Translations under genes and position numbers: made by a program
Assembly: GCA_963739615.1 (NCBI GenBank)
Contig: CAVUBD010000038.1
Location: forward strand, 16,479-80,478
Direction: 5' to 3'
Length of the DNA stretch: 64,000 bases
Source of the DNA: Palsa-504 sp963739615
GTDB taxonomy: Bacteria; Actinomycetota; Actinomycetes; Streptosporangiales; Streptosporangiaceae
The notes under the pieces: model-generated
Seen by the model: only the letters and a program-made list of their open reading frames with translations
Databases searched by the model: none
What the model was told of the DNA's origin: nothing
In this document: piece after piece, positions 17,337-26,922 of the stretch
How the letters are laid out: each line of letters opens with the position of its first letter
Position numbering within the stretch: the first letter of the stretch is position 1

Positions 17337-17965
17337 ACCCCGCTCAGGAAGGCCAGCCGCCGGTCCGGCTGCTGCTCGCCGAGGATCAGGTGATGATCAG
17401 GGAGGCGCTGGCCGCGCTGCTGTCCTTCGAGGGCGACATCGAGGTGGTGGCCCAGGTCGGCCGCGGCGACGAGGTCATGAAGGCCGCCAGCGCCACCAGC
17501 CCGGACGTGGCGGTGCTGGACATAGAGATGCCGGGCATGGACGGCCTGACCGCCGCCGCCGAGCTGAAGCGGATCCACCCGGGCATCAAGATCGTGATCC
17601 TGACGACGTTCGGCCGCCCCGGGTTCCTGCGCCGCGCGATGGAGTCCGGCGTGTCCGCGTTCCTGGTCAAGGACTCTCCGGCCGACAAGCTCACGGACAC
17701 CATCCGCCGCGTGCTGGCCGGCGAGCGGGTCATCGACCCGGACCTGGCCGCGGCCGCGCTGGCCAACGGCGTCAACCCGCTCACCCCGCGCGAACATGAC
17801 GTGCTCGAGGCGTCCGCGGGCGGCGGGACGATCGCGGAGATAGCCCGCCGGCTCTATCTGTCCGAGGGCACGGTGCGCAATTACCTGTCCGCGTGCATCC
17901 AGAAGACCGGCGCCCGCAACCGCGCTGAGGCGCTGCGTATCGCCTCAGAACGGGGCTGGCTGTAG
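17333..17965 (+). CDS. NarL/LuxR-family response regulator (DesR-like)
   Basis: A 210-residue two-domain regulator. The receiver (11-130) has acidic EDQ at 17-19, phospho-Asp63 (VAVLDIEMPGMDGL) and Lys in FLVKDSPADKL. The DNA-binding domain (145-210) reads LTPREHDVLEASAGGGTIAE, IARRLYLSEGTVRNYLSAC and a final EALRIASERGWL. ATG at 17333 overlaps the kinase stop (ATGA), so it was the fourth gene of the ABC-kinase-regulator set and is coupled to the kinase. DesR-type systems sense membrane state or drugs and control their own exporter; here the exporter permease has been lost. Confidence 0.88.
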   Translation: MNPAQEGQPPVRLLLAEDQVMIREALAALLSFEGDIEVVAQVGRGDEVMKAASATSPDVAVLDIEMPGMDGLTAAAELKRIHPGIKIVILTTFGRPGFLRRAMESGVSAFLVKDSPADKLTDTIRRVLAGERVIDPDLAAAALANGVNPLTPREHDVLEASAGGGTIAEIARRLYLSEGTVRNYLSACIQKTGARNRAEALRIASERGWL

Positions 17966-17973
17966 ACCATAAG

Positions 17974-20900
17974 ATGAACGGCGTGACTTCATCTGGATAC
18001 CTGCGCTACCCGCACATTCATGGTGATCTCGTCGTCTTCGTCGCCGATGACGACGTCTCGGCTCGCCCCCGCCGACGGCGGCCGCGCCTGGAAGCTATCG
18101 GCTGACAGCGCCCAGGTGGGTGACCCGCGGTTCTCCCGCGACGGGGCCGCGATCGCCTGGACCAGCTCGCGGGACGGCCGCCCCGAGATCTACCTGACCG
18201 ACACCGAGGGCCGCGCCGCTACCAGGCTCACCTACTGGGGGGACAACAGGACCCGGGTGACCGGCTGGACGCGGGACGGCGAGGTGCTGGCGGTCAGCGC
18301 GGCGGGCCAGCCCCAGAACTATCTCACCTGGGCGTACGCGGTGCCGGTCGAGGGCGCACCGCCGCGGCGGCTGCCGTTCGGCCCGGTTGGCGACCTCGCG
18401 CTCGAGGCCGGGGGCACGGCCCTGCTCACCGGCCGGACGAACAACGAGCTCGCGTACTGGAAGCGCTACCGCGGCGGCACCGGGGGCAGGCTCTGGACCG
18501 CCACCGAGCAGGATCCCCTCTTCACCCGCATACTCGCCGGCCTGGACGGGCAGCTGGCCAGCCCGATGCTGATCGGCGGGCGGCTGTTCTTCCTGTCCGA
18601 CCACGAGGGCACGGGCAACATCTATTCCTGCGCGCTGGACGGCAGCGGTATCGCCCGGCATACCGATCACGACGGCATGTACGTCAGGAACCCGAGCACC
18701 GACGGGCAGCGGATCGTCTACCACCTGGCCGGTGACATCTGGATGCTCGACGGCCCGGACGCGCCCGCGCCGCGGCGGCTGGAGCTGACGCTCGCCTCCC
18801 CGGCGGCCGAACGAGCCCCCAGGCTCATCTCGGCCCAGGACCACCTGGGCGACGTCGGCTGTGACCTGACCGGTCAGGCCAGCGTGGTCGAGGTGCGGGG
18901 CACGGTGCACTGGCTGACGCACAAGGACGGCCCGGCCCGCGCGCTGCACGTCGATCCCGGCGCCCGCGGCCGGCTGCCCCGGGTGCTCGGCGAGACCGGC
19001 CGGGCCGTGTGGGTCACCGACGCCGAGGGTGCCGACGCGCTGGAGATAGCGAGCATGGCCGGCATCGATCCGGCCCCGGTCCGGATCGGCGGCGGTCTCA
19101 TCGGTCACGTCAGGCACCTGAGCGCTTCCCCGGACGGCGCGGCCGTCGCGGCCGCGGCTGATGACGGCAGGCTGTTCGTCGTAGACGTGGCGTCCGGCCA
19201 GGTCACCGAGCTGGCCGCGGCCGACGACGGGCCCATCGAGGGGCTGTCCTGGTCACCCGACTCGGCCTGGCTGGCCTGGTCCCAGCCCGGCCCGCAGCCG
19301 CTGCGCCGCATCCGCATAGCGCCGCTGGCCACGATCGCGGACCGCGAGGTCATCGACGTGACGGACGGCCGGTTCGCCGACACCGACCCGGTATTCACTC
19401 CCGATGGCCTCTACCTCGCGTTCATCTCCAAGCGCAGCTTCGACCCGGTGTACGACGCGCAGACCTTCGACCTGTCGTTCCCCCTCGGCAGCCGCCCCTA
19501 CCTGGTACCGCTCGCCGAGCAGACCCCGTCCCCGTTCGGGCCGCTGCCTGGTGGCCGTCCGGTGGGCCAGGAAAAAGATAAAGACGATTCTGACGAACGA
19601 CCATCGGTATCAGTCGACGCAGCCGGACTCGCCGGTCGCGTGGTGGGCGTCCCCGTGGCCGAGGCCAGGTACGCGGGCCTGCGTGCCGTCAAGGGCGGGC
19701 TGGCCTGGCTGCGGGAGCCGGTCGCCGGCGTCCTCGGTGAGGGCAGCGCGAACGCCGACGACAAACCACCGCGGCCGGCCCTCGAGCGGTTCGACCTGGC
19801 CAAGCGGGAGGTGACCGAACTAGCCGACGAGCTCGACTGGTTCGACGTCAGCGGCGACGGGACCCGGCTGGTGGTCAGGGACCACGACGAGCTGAGGGTC
19901 CTGCCGTCCGCAGAAAAGGAGGACAACGGCTCGGGCGAAGCGGTCACCGTTGACCTGGCCCGGGCCAGGTTCCGGGCCGATCCGGCCGCGCTGTGGCGGC
20001 ACGCCTACGCCGAAGCCGGGCGGGTGATGCGCCTGAACTTCTGGAACCCGGACATGTCGGGCGTGGACTGGGACGGGGTGCTCGACACCTACCGGCCGCT
20101 GCTCGACCGCATTCGCGGCGCGGACGATTTCACCGATCTGATGTGGGAGGTCGTCGCCGAGCTGGGGACGTCGCACTCCTACATCACCAAGGCCGGCGTG
20201 GACTTCTTCGGCTCCGATCCGGGCCCCGAGGCGGTCGGGCTGCTCGGCGCGGACCTCACCAGGGACGAATCCGGCCGCTGGGTGGTGCAGCGGGTGCTGC
20301 CAGGCGAGTCGTCCGACCCGCGGGCCAGGTCGCCGCTTGAGGCGCCAGGAGTCGTGGTGCGTCCCGGCGACGAAGTGGTCGCGGTGGACGGCCGCCCGGT
20401 CGACCCGGTGCACGGTCCCGCCCCGCTGCTGGCCGGAGCGGTCGGCAAGCCCGTGGAGCTGACCGTGCTGGCCCGGGGGGACGATCCCCCCCAGACCCCC
20501 CCTGCTCCTGGGGGGAAACCGTTCCCCCCAGACCCCCTCGGCCCCCCCGACCGGGGGGATGCCATCCCCGCTGGCCAACTTCGCCAGGTCGTGGTCGTGC
20601 CGCTGCGCGACGAGCGGCGGCTGCGCTACCAGGACTGGGTGGCGGGGCGGCGCCGGCTGGTGCGGGAGCTGAGCGACGGGCGCCTGGGGTACCTGCACAT
20701 CCCGAACATGGTGGGGGAGGGCTGGGCCGACTTCCACCGCGACCTGCGGACCGAGATGCGCTTCGACGCCCTGGTCATGGACGTGCGCGGGAACGGCGGC
20801 GGCCACATCTCGCAGCTCGTCGTGGAGAAGCTGACCCGCCGCGTCCTCGGCTGGGATGCCGGCCGCGGGGTACGGCCGGCGCCGTACCCGGATACTGCGC

Positions 20901-21334
20901 GTCGCGGCCCGGTCGTCACGCTGGCGGATGAGTTCGCCGGATCCGATGGCGACATCGTCACGGCGGCGATCAAGCTGCTCGGCCTCGGCCCGGTCATCGG
21001 CACCCGCACCTGGGGCGGCGTGATCGGCATCGAGGACGTACCCGGCCACGAGCTGGTCGACGGCACGCACATGACCGTGCCCAAATACGCGTTCTGGTCC
21101 GAGGAGTACGGCTGGGGCGTAGAGAACTACGGCGTCGACCCGGACGTGGAGGTCCTGATCACCCCCGACGACTGGGCCGCGGGCCGTGACCCGCAGCTGG
21201 AAACGGCGGTGCACTTCGCGCTCGAGGCGCTGGGGAAGCAGCCGCCCTCGCTGCCGCCCGACGTGTCGACCGGTCCGTCCAAGGTCCGCCCGGCGCTTCC
21301 CCCCCGCGGGCGGCGCACCAGGGACGCGGTGTGA
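17974..21334 (+). CDS. Tricorn-type peptidase, copy 1 (N-terminal frameshift)
   Basis: A cytoplasmic S41-family peptidase of about 1119 residues related to archaeal Tricorn, which trims peptides from the proteasome. Order: beta-propeller repeats (SRDGAAIAWTSSRDGRPEIY and similar), helical C1 domain, PDZ (RPGDEVVAVDGRPV), then catalytic core. Active-site residues can be seen: Ser-His in ELGTSHSY, nucleophile in EFAGSDGDIV, Glu in YGWGVENYG. The true start is ATG 17974 (or GTG 17983), because the next copy begins with the same words; one extra base near 18063 shifts the frame after ~30 codons. A start at 18020 would give a protein lacking only the first propeller strand. It begins 9 bases after the regulator. 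Confidence 0.82.
18485..18778. repeat. Gene-conversion tract, copy 1
   Basis: 294 bases match 21832-22125 in the second Tricorn gene at all but one position (G at 18552, A in the other), at a constant offset of 3347 bases. Flanking coding sequence is clearly more diverged. A second identical run covers 18859-18967. The pattern points to recent recombination between the tandem copies. Confidence 0.9.
20475..20559. repeat. G/C-run palindromic element inside Tricorn copy 1
   Basis: An 85-base stretch of alternating runs of C and G (GGGGGG-ACGAT-CCCCCCC, CTCCTGGGGGGAAACCG, TTCCCCCCAGACCCCC, CCGACCGGGGGG). The runs can pair with each other. It lies in frame between the PDZ domain and the catalytic core and adds ~28 residues rich in Pro, Asp and Gly. 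A shorter version sits at the same place in copy 2. It resembles intergenic palindromic repeats of high-GC actinobacteria. Confidence 0.75.
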
Positions 21335-24300
21335 TGGCATCCGGCTACCTGCGCTACCCGCACGTCCACGGCGACCTCCTCACCTTCGTGGCCGGGGATG
21401 AAGTCTGGCTCGCGCCCGCCGCGGGCGGGCGCGCGTGGCGCCTTTCCGCCGACGACGCGCCGGTGAGCTACCCCCGGTTCTCCCGGGACGGGACCAGGGT
21501 GGCCTGGGCCAGCGGGCGGGACGGCAACCCCGAGGTCTACGCGGCCGACACCGACGGCAGCGTGGCGGTCAGGCTGACCTACTGGGGCGATCCGCAGACC
21601 AGGGTCGCCGGCTGGACCGCAGGGGGGGACGTGCTGGCCATCACCGCGGCCAGCCAGCCGGCCATGAAGTACCGGCGGGCCTACGCCGTCCCCGACCAGG
21701 GCGCGCCGCCCCGCCTGCTGCCGTTCGGCGCGGTCAACGACGTGGCCATCGAGCAGGCGGGTACCGCCCTGCTCACCGGGAGCGTGGCCGCCGAACCCGC
21801 GTTCTGGAAGCGCTACCGCGGCGGCCGCACCGGCAGGCTCTGGACCGCCACCGAGCAGGATCCCCTCTTCACCCGCATACTCGCCGGCCTGGACGGGCAA
21901 CTGGCCAGCCCGATGCTGATCGGCGGGCGGCTGTTCTTCCTGTCCGACCACGAGGGCACGGGCAACATCTATTCCTGCGCGCTGGACGGCAGCGGTATCG
22001 CCCGGCATACCGATCACGACGGCATGTACGTCAGGAACCCGAGCACCGACGGGCAGCGGATCGTCTACCACCTGGCCGGTGACATCTGGATGCTCGACGG
22101 CCCGGACGCGCCCGCGCCGCGGCGGATCGAGGTGACGCTCGGTTCCCCGGCGGCGGCCCGCGCCCCGCGGCTGATCTCGGCCAAGGATCACCTCGGCGCG
22201 CTGGACTGTGACCTGACCGGTCAGGCCAGCGTGGTCGAGGTGCGGGGCACGGTGCACTGGCTGACGCACAAGGACGGCCCGGCCCGCGCGCTGCACGTCG
22301 ATCCCGGCGCCCGCGCCCGGCTGCCCCGGGTGCTGGGCGAGACCGGCCGCGTGGTCTGGGTCACCGACGCCTCCGGTGCCGACGCGCTGGAGATCGGGGC
22401 CGTGACGGGTGAGCCGGGGACCGTTCGCATCGCCGAGGGCCTGCTCGGACACGTCATGCACCTGGCTGCTTCGCCCGACGGGGCGGCCGTCGCGGCCGCG
22501 TCCCATGACGGCAGGCTGTTCGTCGTAGACGTGGCGTCCGGCCAGGTCACCGAGCTGGCGGCGGCCGACGACGGGCCCATCGGGGGGCTCTCCTGGTCGC
22601 CAGACTCAGCCTGGCTGGCCTGGTCCCAGCCCGAGCTGAGGCCGCTGGCCCGGATCCGCCTGGTCCAGGTCACCCCGGTCACCGAGCTCGCCGGCCGTGA
22701 GGTGATCGACGTGACGGACGGGCGCTTCGCCGACACCAACCCTGTGTTCACGACCGACGGCCTGTACCTGGCGTTCCTGTCCCAGCGCACCTTCGATCCG
22801 GTCTACGACACGCACACGTTCGACCTGTCGTTCCCGTTCGGCAGCCGTCCCTACCTGGTGCCGCTCGCGGCGCATACCCCGTCCCCGTTCGGGCCGATGA
22901 CGGAGGGACGCCCGGTCAGCGCGGATGCGGCCGAGGATTCCGCCGACGGGGTGACCGTCACGATCGACGCCGCTGGCCTGCCCGGACGGGTGCTGCCTGT
23001 CCCGGTGGAGGAAGCCCGCTACCGCGGCTTGCGCGCAGTCAGGGGCGGCCTGGTGTGGCTGCGGGCCCCGGTGACCGGCGTGCTCGGCGAAGGCGGCGCG
23101 GACTTGGACGACGACCGGCCTCGCTCCGCCCTGCAGCGCTTTGACCTGCCTAAGCGTGAGGTCAAGGAGCTGGCGGGCGGCGTCGACTGGTTCCGCGTCA
23201 GCGGCGACGGCACCCGGCTCGTAGTGCAGGATGACGGGCTGCGGGTGCTGCCCTCGGCGCGTAAGGGCGATGACCCGGGCGACGTCGTCGTCATCGACGA
23301 GTCCCGGGCCAGGTTCCAGGCCGATCCCGCCGCGCTGTGGGAGCACGCCTATATCGAGGCCGGCCGGGTCATGCGCCGGGACTTCTGGGTCCCCGGCATG
23401 TCCGGGGTGGACTGGGACGCCATCGGCGCGGAGTACCGCCCGCTGCTGGCGCGGATCCGCAGTTCCGCCGACTTCGCCGACCTGCTCTGGGATCTGTTCG
23501 GCGAGCTAGGCACATCGCACGCCTACGTGGACGCAGCCAGTACCGAGGACCGGAAGTACGCGCCGGTAGGCCGGCTCGGCGCGGACATCTCGCGGGACAG
23601 TTCGGGCCGCTGGCTGGTGGACCGGGTGCTGCCAGGCGAGTCGTCCGACCCGCGGGCGCGCTCGCCGCTGGCGGCCCCCGGCGTCGCGGTAGTCCCAGGC
23701 GACGAGATCGTGGCCGTGGACGGCCTCCCGGTCGACCCGGTACGGGGCCCCTGGCCCCTCCTAGCCGGAACCGCCGGCAAGCCGGTAGAGCTGACTGTGC
23801 TAGCCCGGGGGGACGATCCCCCCCAGCCCCCCCCTGCTCCTGGGGGGAAACCGTTCCCCCCAGACCCCCTCGGCCGGGGGGACGCCATCGCGCCTGGGCA
23901 ACTACGCCGGGTGGTCGTGGTGCCGCTGCGCGGCGAGCGGCGGCTGCGGTACCAGGACTGGGTGGCCGGCCGGCGCCGGCTAGTGCGTGAGCTCAGCGAC
24001 GGGCGCCTGGGTTACCTGCACATCCCGGACATGATGGGTGAAGGCTGGGCGCATTTCCATCGTGACATGCGGACGGAGCTGGCCCGCGACGGGCTGATCT
24101 TCGACGTGCGAGGGAACAGCGGCGGCCATATCTCGCAGCTGATCGTGGAGAAGCTCTCCCGCCGGGTCATCGCCTGGGGCATGGGACGGTGGCTGCGTCC
24201 GGCGACGTACCCGGAGGAGGCGCGGCGCGGCCCGCTGGTTACCGTGGCGGACGAGTTCGCCGGTTCCGACGGCGACATCGTCACGGCGGCGATCCGCCTG

Positions 24301-24633
24301 CTCGGCCTGGGGCCGGTGGTCGGCACCCGTACCTGGGGCGGCGTGGTCGGCATCGAGGGATACGCGGGTCTGGTCGACGGCACCGGGGTCACCGTACCCA
24401 AGTACGCGTTCTGGTTCAACGAGTACGGCTGGGGCGTGGAGAACTACGGCGTCGACCCGGACGTGGAGGTGCTGATCACCCCCGATGACTGGGCCGCCGG
24501 TCGTGACCCGCAGCTGACGACCGCGGTCCAGCTGGCCTTGGAGGCATTGGACAAGCAGCCGCCGCCTGTGCCGCCGGACATCTCGGCTGGCCCGGTCAAG
24601 TCCCGCCGTCCGCTGCCCCCTCGAGCACCATGA
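21334..24633 (+). CDS. Tricorn-type peptidase, copy 2
   Basis: A 1099-residue paralogue of copy 1 in the same frame order: seven-bladed-type propeller repeats from ~30 (SRDGTRVAWASGRDGNPEVY), a second propeller-like segment around 300-520, helical C1 (ALWEHAYIEAGRVMRRDFW), PDZ (VVPGDEIVAVDGLPV) and S41 core. Catalytic elements are ELGTSHAYVD (Ser-His), DEFAGSDGDIVTA (Ser-Asp) and NEYGWGVENYG (Glu). The family degrades short peptides in the cytoplasm. Its ATG overlaps the stop of copy 1 (GTGATG), so the two are translationally coupled. No frameshift is seen, so this copy is probably the working enzyme. Long tracts are nearly identical to copy 1. Confidence 0.9.
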   Translation: MASGYLRYPHVHGDLLTFVAGDEVWLAPAAGGRAWRLSADDAPVSYPRFSRDGTRVAWASGRDGNPEVYAADTDGSVAVRLTYWGDPQTRVAGWTAGGDVLAITAASQPAMKYRRAYAVPDQGAPPRLLPFGAVNDVAIEQAGTALLTGSVAAEPAFWKRYRGGRTGRLWTATEQDPLFTRILAGLDGQLASPMLIGGRLFFLSDHEGTGNIYSCALDGSGIARHTDHDGMYVRNPSTDGQRIVYHLAGDIWMLDGPDAPAPRRIEVTLGSPAAARAPRLISAKDHLGALDCDLTGQASVVEVRGTVHWLTHKDGPARALHVDPGARARLPRVLGETGRVVWVTDASGADALEIGAVTGEPGTVRIAEGLLGHVMHLAASPDGAAVAAASHDGRLFVVDVASGQVTELAAADDGPIGGLSWSPDSAWLAWSQPELRPLARIRLVQVTPVTELAGREVIDVTDGRFADTNPVFTTDGLYLAFLSQRTFDPVYDTHTFDLSFPFGSRPYLVPLAAHTPSPFGPMTEGRPVSADAAEDSADGVTVTIDAAGLPGRVLPVPVEEARYRGLRAVRGGLVWLRAPVTGVLGEGGADLDDDRPRSALQRFDLPKREVKELAGGVDWFRVSGDGTRLVVQDDGLRVLPSARKGDDPGDVVVIDESRARFQADPAALWEHAYIEAGRVMRRDFWVPGMSGVDWDAIGAEYRPLLARIRSSADFADLLWDLFGELGTSHAYVDAASTEDRKYAPVGRLGADISRDSSGRWLVDRVLPGESSDPRARSPLAAPGVAVVPGDEIVAVDGLPVDPVRGPWPLLAGTAGKPVELTVLARGDDPPQPPPAPGGKPFPPDPLGRGDAIAPGQLRRVVVVPLRGERRLRYQDWVAGRRRLVRELSDGRLGYLHIPDMMGEGWAHFHRDMRTELARDGLIFDVRGNSGGHISQLIVEKLSRRVIAWGMGRWLRPATYPEEARRGPLVTVADEFAGSDGDIVTAAIRLLGLGPVVGTRTWGGVVGIEGYAGLVDGTGVTVPKYAFWFNEYGWGVENYGVDPDVEVLITPDDWAAGRDPQLTTAVQLALEALDKQPPPVPPDISAGPVKSRRPLPPRAP
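21832..22125. repeat. Gene-conversion tract, copy 2
   Basis: Partner of 18485-18778: 293 of 294 bases are identical. A second partner run is 22206-22314 (109 of 109 with 18859-18967). The offset stays 3347 bases, so there are no indels between the tracts. Confidence 0.9.
23807..23881. repeat. G/C-run palindromic element inside Tricorn copy 2
   Basis: A 75-base version of the element at 20475-20559: the same succession of G and C runs, shorter by one small unit near its end. It keeps the reading frame, so the protein gains a Pro/Gly/Asp-rich loop at the same site. Its presence in both paralogues means insertion before the duplication, or spread by conversion. Confidence 0.75.
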
Positions 24634-25241
24634 CCACCGCTTCGGACCCGGGAACCCGGCGCCGGATGACGGCCGATCCCGGTCAGCTGAGAGCGCTCCG
24701 GGTGCGTGCCCTCGCGGACATGTTCGCGGTCGCCGTCACCGTGCTGGCCGCGGACGCGTTCTCCAAGGCCCTGGTACTTCAGAAGCTGGCGGGGCATCCG
24801 CCCGTCAGGCTGTTCCACGGGCTGATCACGCTGGGCCTGACGTTCAATGCCGGGGCTGCGTTCGGCCTCGGCACGTCCTATACGGCTGTCATCGCCCTGA
24901 TCGTGTGCGGCGTCATCGTCGCCATCATCCGCCAGGCCAGGCAATTGCGCAGCGTGGCCTGGACGATCTCCCTCGGCCTGCTCCTCGGCGGGGCCACGGG
25001 AAACCTCGGCGACCGGCTGTTCGGGTCTCCCGGCCTGCTGCGCGGCCGGGTCGTGGACTGGATCAACCTGCCGCACTTCCCCTGGACGTTCAACCTCGCC
25101 GACGCGGCGATCACCTGCGCCGCCGTGCTGATAGCCGGCCTGGCGACGCGCGGTGTCCGGATCGACGGCACGTCCCCGGCACACGCCGCCGATCGCGAGG
25201 ACAGCGGCCGGGTGGCGGACCGCCCCGGCTGGTCGTCGTGA
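24630..25241 (+). CDS. lspA: Lipoprotein signal peptidase (LspA)
   Basis: A 203-residue inner-membrane aspartic peptidase that removes signal peptides from diacylglyceryl-modified prolipoproteins. Four hydrophobic segments are visible. The catalytic pair is Asp128 (GNLGDRLFG) and Asp158 (WTFNLADAAITC), with the conserved NAGAAFGL loop (~73-80) and VVDWINLPHFPW. GNLGDR replaces the usual GNLIDR, with the catalytic Asp kept. ATG at 24630 overlaps the Tricorn stop (ATGA), so it is coupled to the peptidases. The ~20-residue N-terminal and ~35-residue C-terminal tails are longer than in E. coli. It may be a second copy, since essential lspA genes usually sit elsewhere in actinobacteria. Confidence 0.88.
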   Translation: MTTASDPGTRRRMTADPGQLRALRVRALADMFAVAVTVLAADAFSKALVLQKLAGHPPVRLFHGLITLGLTFNAGAAFGLGTSYTAVIALIVCGVIVAIIRQARQLRSVAWTISLGLLLGGATGNLGDRLFGSPGLLRGRVVDWINLPHFPWTFNLADAAITCAAVLIAGLATRGVRIDGTSPAHAADREDSGRVADRPGWSS

Positions 25242-25491
25242 CGTCCGATCCGGGCGCCACCCGGTCTGCCGGGACGGAGTGCGTACATGCCACCAGGATC
25301 TCCAGCGAACAACAGCCCCGCGAGGGCCGATGGTCCCCTCTGCCCTGGGCATTGCGCCTTACCGGCGACACCAGGAGCTGACGTGAACGAGCGCGCGGAC
25401 GGACGCTCAGCGCGGGATGGCAACTCCTTCGAGGATCGAGCGGAACGGCGCGGCGGCCCGCCCGAGCAGGTTCTCGAGCCGCCGGAAACCA

Positions 25492-26724
25492 TCACGAGGT
25501 GAGGATCTCGGGGCCAGCCTCACGCAGCCCGGCGGCCGAACCCACGCCGAGGAGCTGCAGGGTCCGCTTGAACTGGTCGGTCAAGATATCCAGGGCCTTG
25601 TCCACACCCGGCTCACCGCCGGCCATCATGCCGTACAGGTAGGCGCGCCCGACCGCGCAGGCGTCCGCGCCCAGCGCCAGCGCCACGGCGATGTCGGAAC
25701 CATGGCGGATGCCGGAGTCGACCAGGATCGACACGTCGGGCCCGACCGCCGCCCGGACCGGAGCGATCAAGTTGACCGGCGGCACCGCCCGGTCAAGCTG
25801 GCGCCCGCCGTGGTTGGAGAGCTGCAGGCCGTCGGCCCCGAGGGAAACCGCGCGCTGGGCGTCCGCGGGCCCGAGCGGCCCCTTGATGACGAGCTTGCCC
25901 GGCCACCTGTCCCGCAGCGAGGCGATGTCGTCCCAGTTGATGCCGGGGTTGAACAACGATCCGGTGCCCTCGATGGTGAGTCCCGGGTACCCGGCGAAGT
26001 TGGCGAAGTTGATGGCCGGGTTGCGCAGCATCCGGACCCAGTAACCGGGTTTGCCCGCGATGCTGGCCAGCGTCCTGGCGGTGAGCTCAGGCGGGATGAC
26101 CAGGCCGTTCCGGTGATCCCTTATCCGGTGGCCGGTTACGAAGCAGTCCACCGTGACCACCAGGACCCGGTACCCGGCCGCGGCGGCCCGGTCGACGAGT
26201 TCCTTGCTCAGGCCGCTGTCGCGCAGGATGTAGAGCTGGAACCACAGATCGGGCTGGCCGGGAGGTCGGTCGGGGCCGGCTGGCTGGGCAGGCACTGCGG
26301 CCGCGACGTCCTCGATGGTGGTGGTCGCCATCGTGGACAGCGCGTAAGGCAGGCCGTGCCGTTGCGCCGCGCGTGCCGCGCCGATCTCGCCGGCGGGGTG
26401 CATCATCCGCGTGTACCCGGTCGGGGCCAGGGCCAGCGGCAGCGGCGTGACCGTGTTGAGGAACCGCGCGGAGATATCCGGTTCCGACACGTCCACGAGC
26501 GTGCGCGGCTGGAACCGCCACCGCCGGAAGGCCTTGGTGTTGGCCGTCAGCGACAGTTCCTCGTCGGCGCCGCCGTCGACGTAATCGAAGACGGGGCGCG
26601 GGGTGAGCCGGCGCCCCATGGCGCGCAGATCGCTGATGTCGTGGCAGGCCGACAGTCGTCTGCGGGTCGCGTCGAGCTCGACCGGTTTCATCTGGATTAG
26701 CTGGCGTATCTCCGATGCCCTCAT
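25492..26724 (-). CDS. FMN-dependent alpha-hydroxy-acid oxidase/dehydrogenase
   Basis: A 410-residue TIM-barrel flavoprotein of the lactate oxidase/glycolate oxidase/LldD group. It shows FDYVDGGADEELSLTANTKAF, LALAPTGYTRMMHPAGE, the FMN-binding STMATTTIEDVA and WFQLYILRD, and KGPLGPADAQRAV with LQLSNHGGRQLD, where the His is the proton acceptor, followed by ILVDSGIRHGSDIAVALALGA. Such enzymes oxidise L-2-hydroxy acids such as lactate or mandelate to keto acids. There is no signal peptide or clear membrane-anchoring loop, so oxidase-type activity is possible. It is transcribed toward lspA; the 250 bases between them hold no gene I recognise. Confidence 0.88.
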   Translation of the reverse strand: MRASEIRQLIQMKPVELDATRRRLSACHDISDLRAMGRRLTPRPVFDYVDGGADEELSLTANTKAFRRWRFQPRTLVDVSEPDISARFLNTVTPLPLALAPTGYTRMMHPAGEIGAARAAQRHGLPYALSTMATTTIEDVAAAVPAQPAGPDRPPGQPDLWFQLYILRDSGLSKELVDRAAAAGYRVLVVTVDCFVTGHRIRDHRNGLVIPPELTARTLASIAGKPGYWVRMLRNPAINFANFAGYPGLTIEGTGSLFNPGINWDDIASLRDRWPGKLVIKGPLGPADAQRAVSLGADGLQLSNHGGRQLDRAVPPVNLIAPVRAAVGPDVSILVDSGIRHGSDIAVALALGADACAVGRAYLYGMMAGGEPGVDKALDILTDQFKRTLQLLGVGSAAGLREAGPEILTS

Positions 26725-26799
26725 GTCAGGGACGATATCGGAGCCCCCGCGATCCGGGAAAACGACGCCGCCGTCCGGCCTTACACCAGCGATATCGAG

Positions 26800-26849
26800 C
26801 CGGCACGATGGAGCGTAGAGTCGGCTCTAACCGGCACGATGGAGCGTAG
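26800..26849. repeat. 19-bp direct repeat, 31-bp period
   Basis: CCGGCACGATGGAGCGTAG occurs at 26800-26818 and again at 26831-26849. The 31-base period equals about three helical turns, so a dimeric protein could bind both on one face. The pair lies 74 bases upstream of the flippase gene start, between divergent genes. Confidence 0.75.
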
Positions 26850-26922
26850 CGCCGGCTGAGCGCCCTGGCCGGGCCCGGCGGTGCGGCTATGCCGCTGGCC
26901 AGCCAGGTGCAACGATCGTGTC

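Noticed and set aside
19820..21340. 506-codon minus-strand frame opposite Tricorn copy 1
   Set aside because: Low-complexity, antisense to a conserved gene.
25242..25491. Possible small gene between lspA and the hydroxyacid oxidase
   Set aside because: Open frames on both strands look random; no start with a ribosome-binding site.
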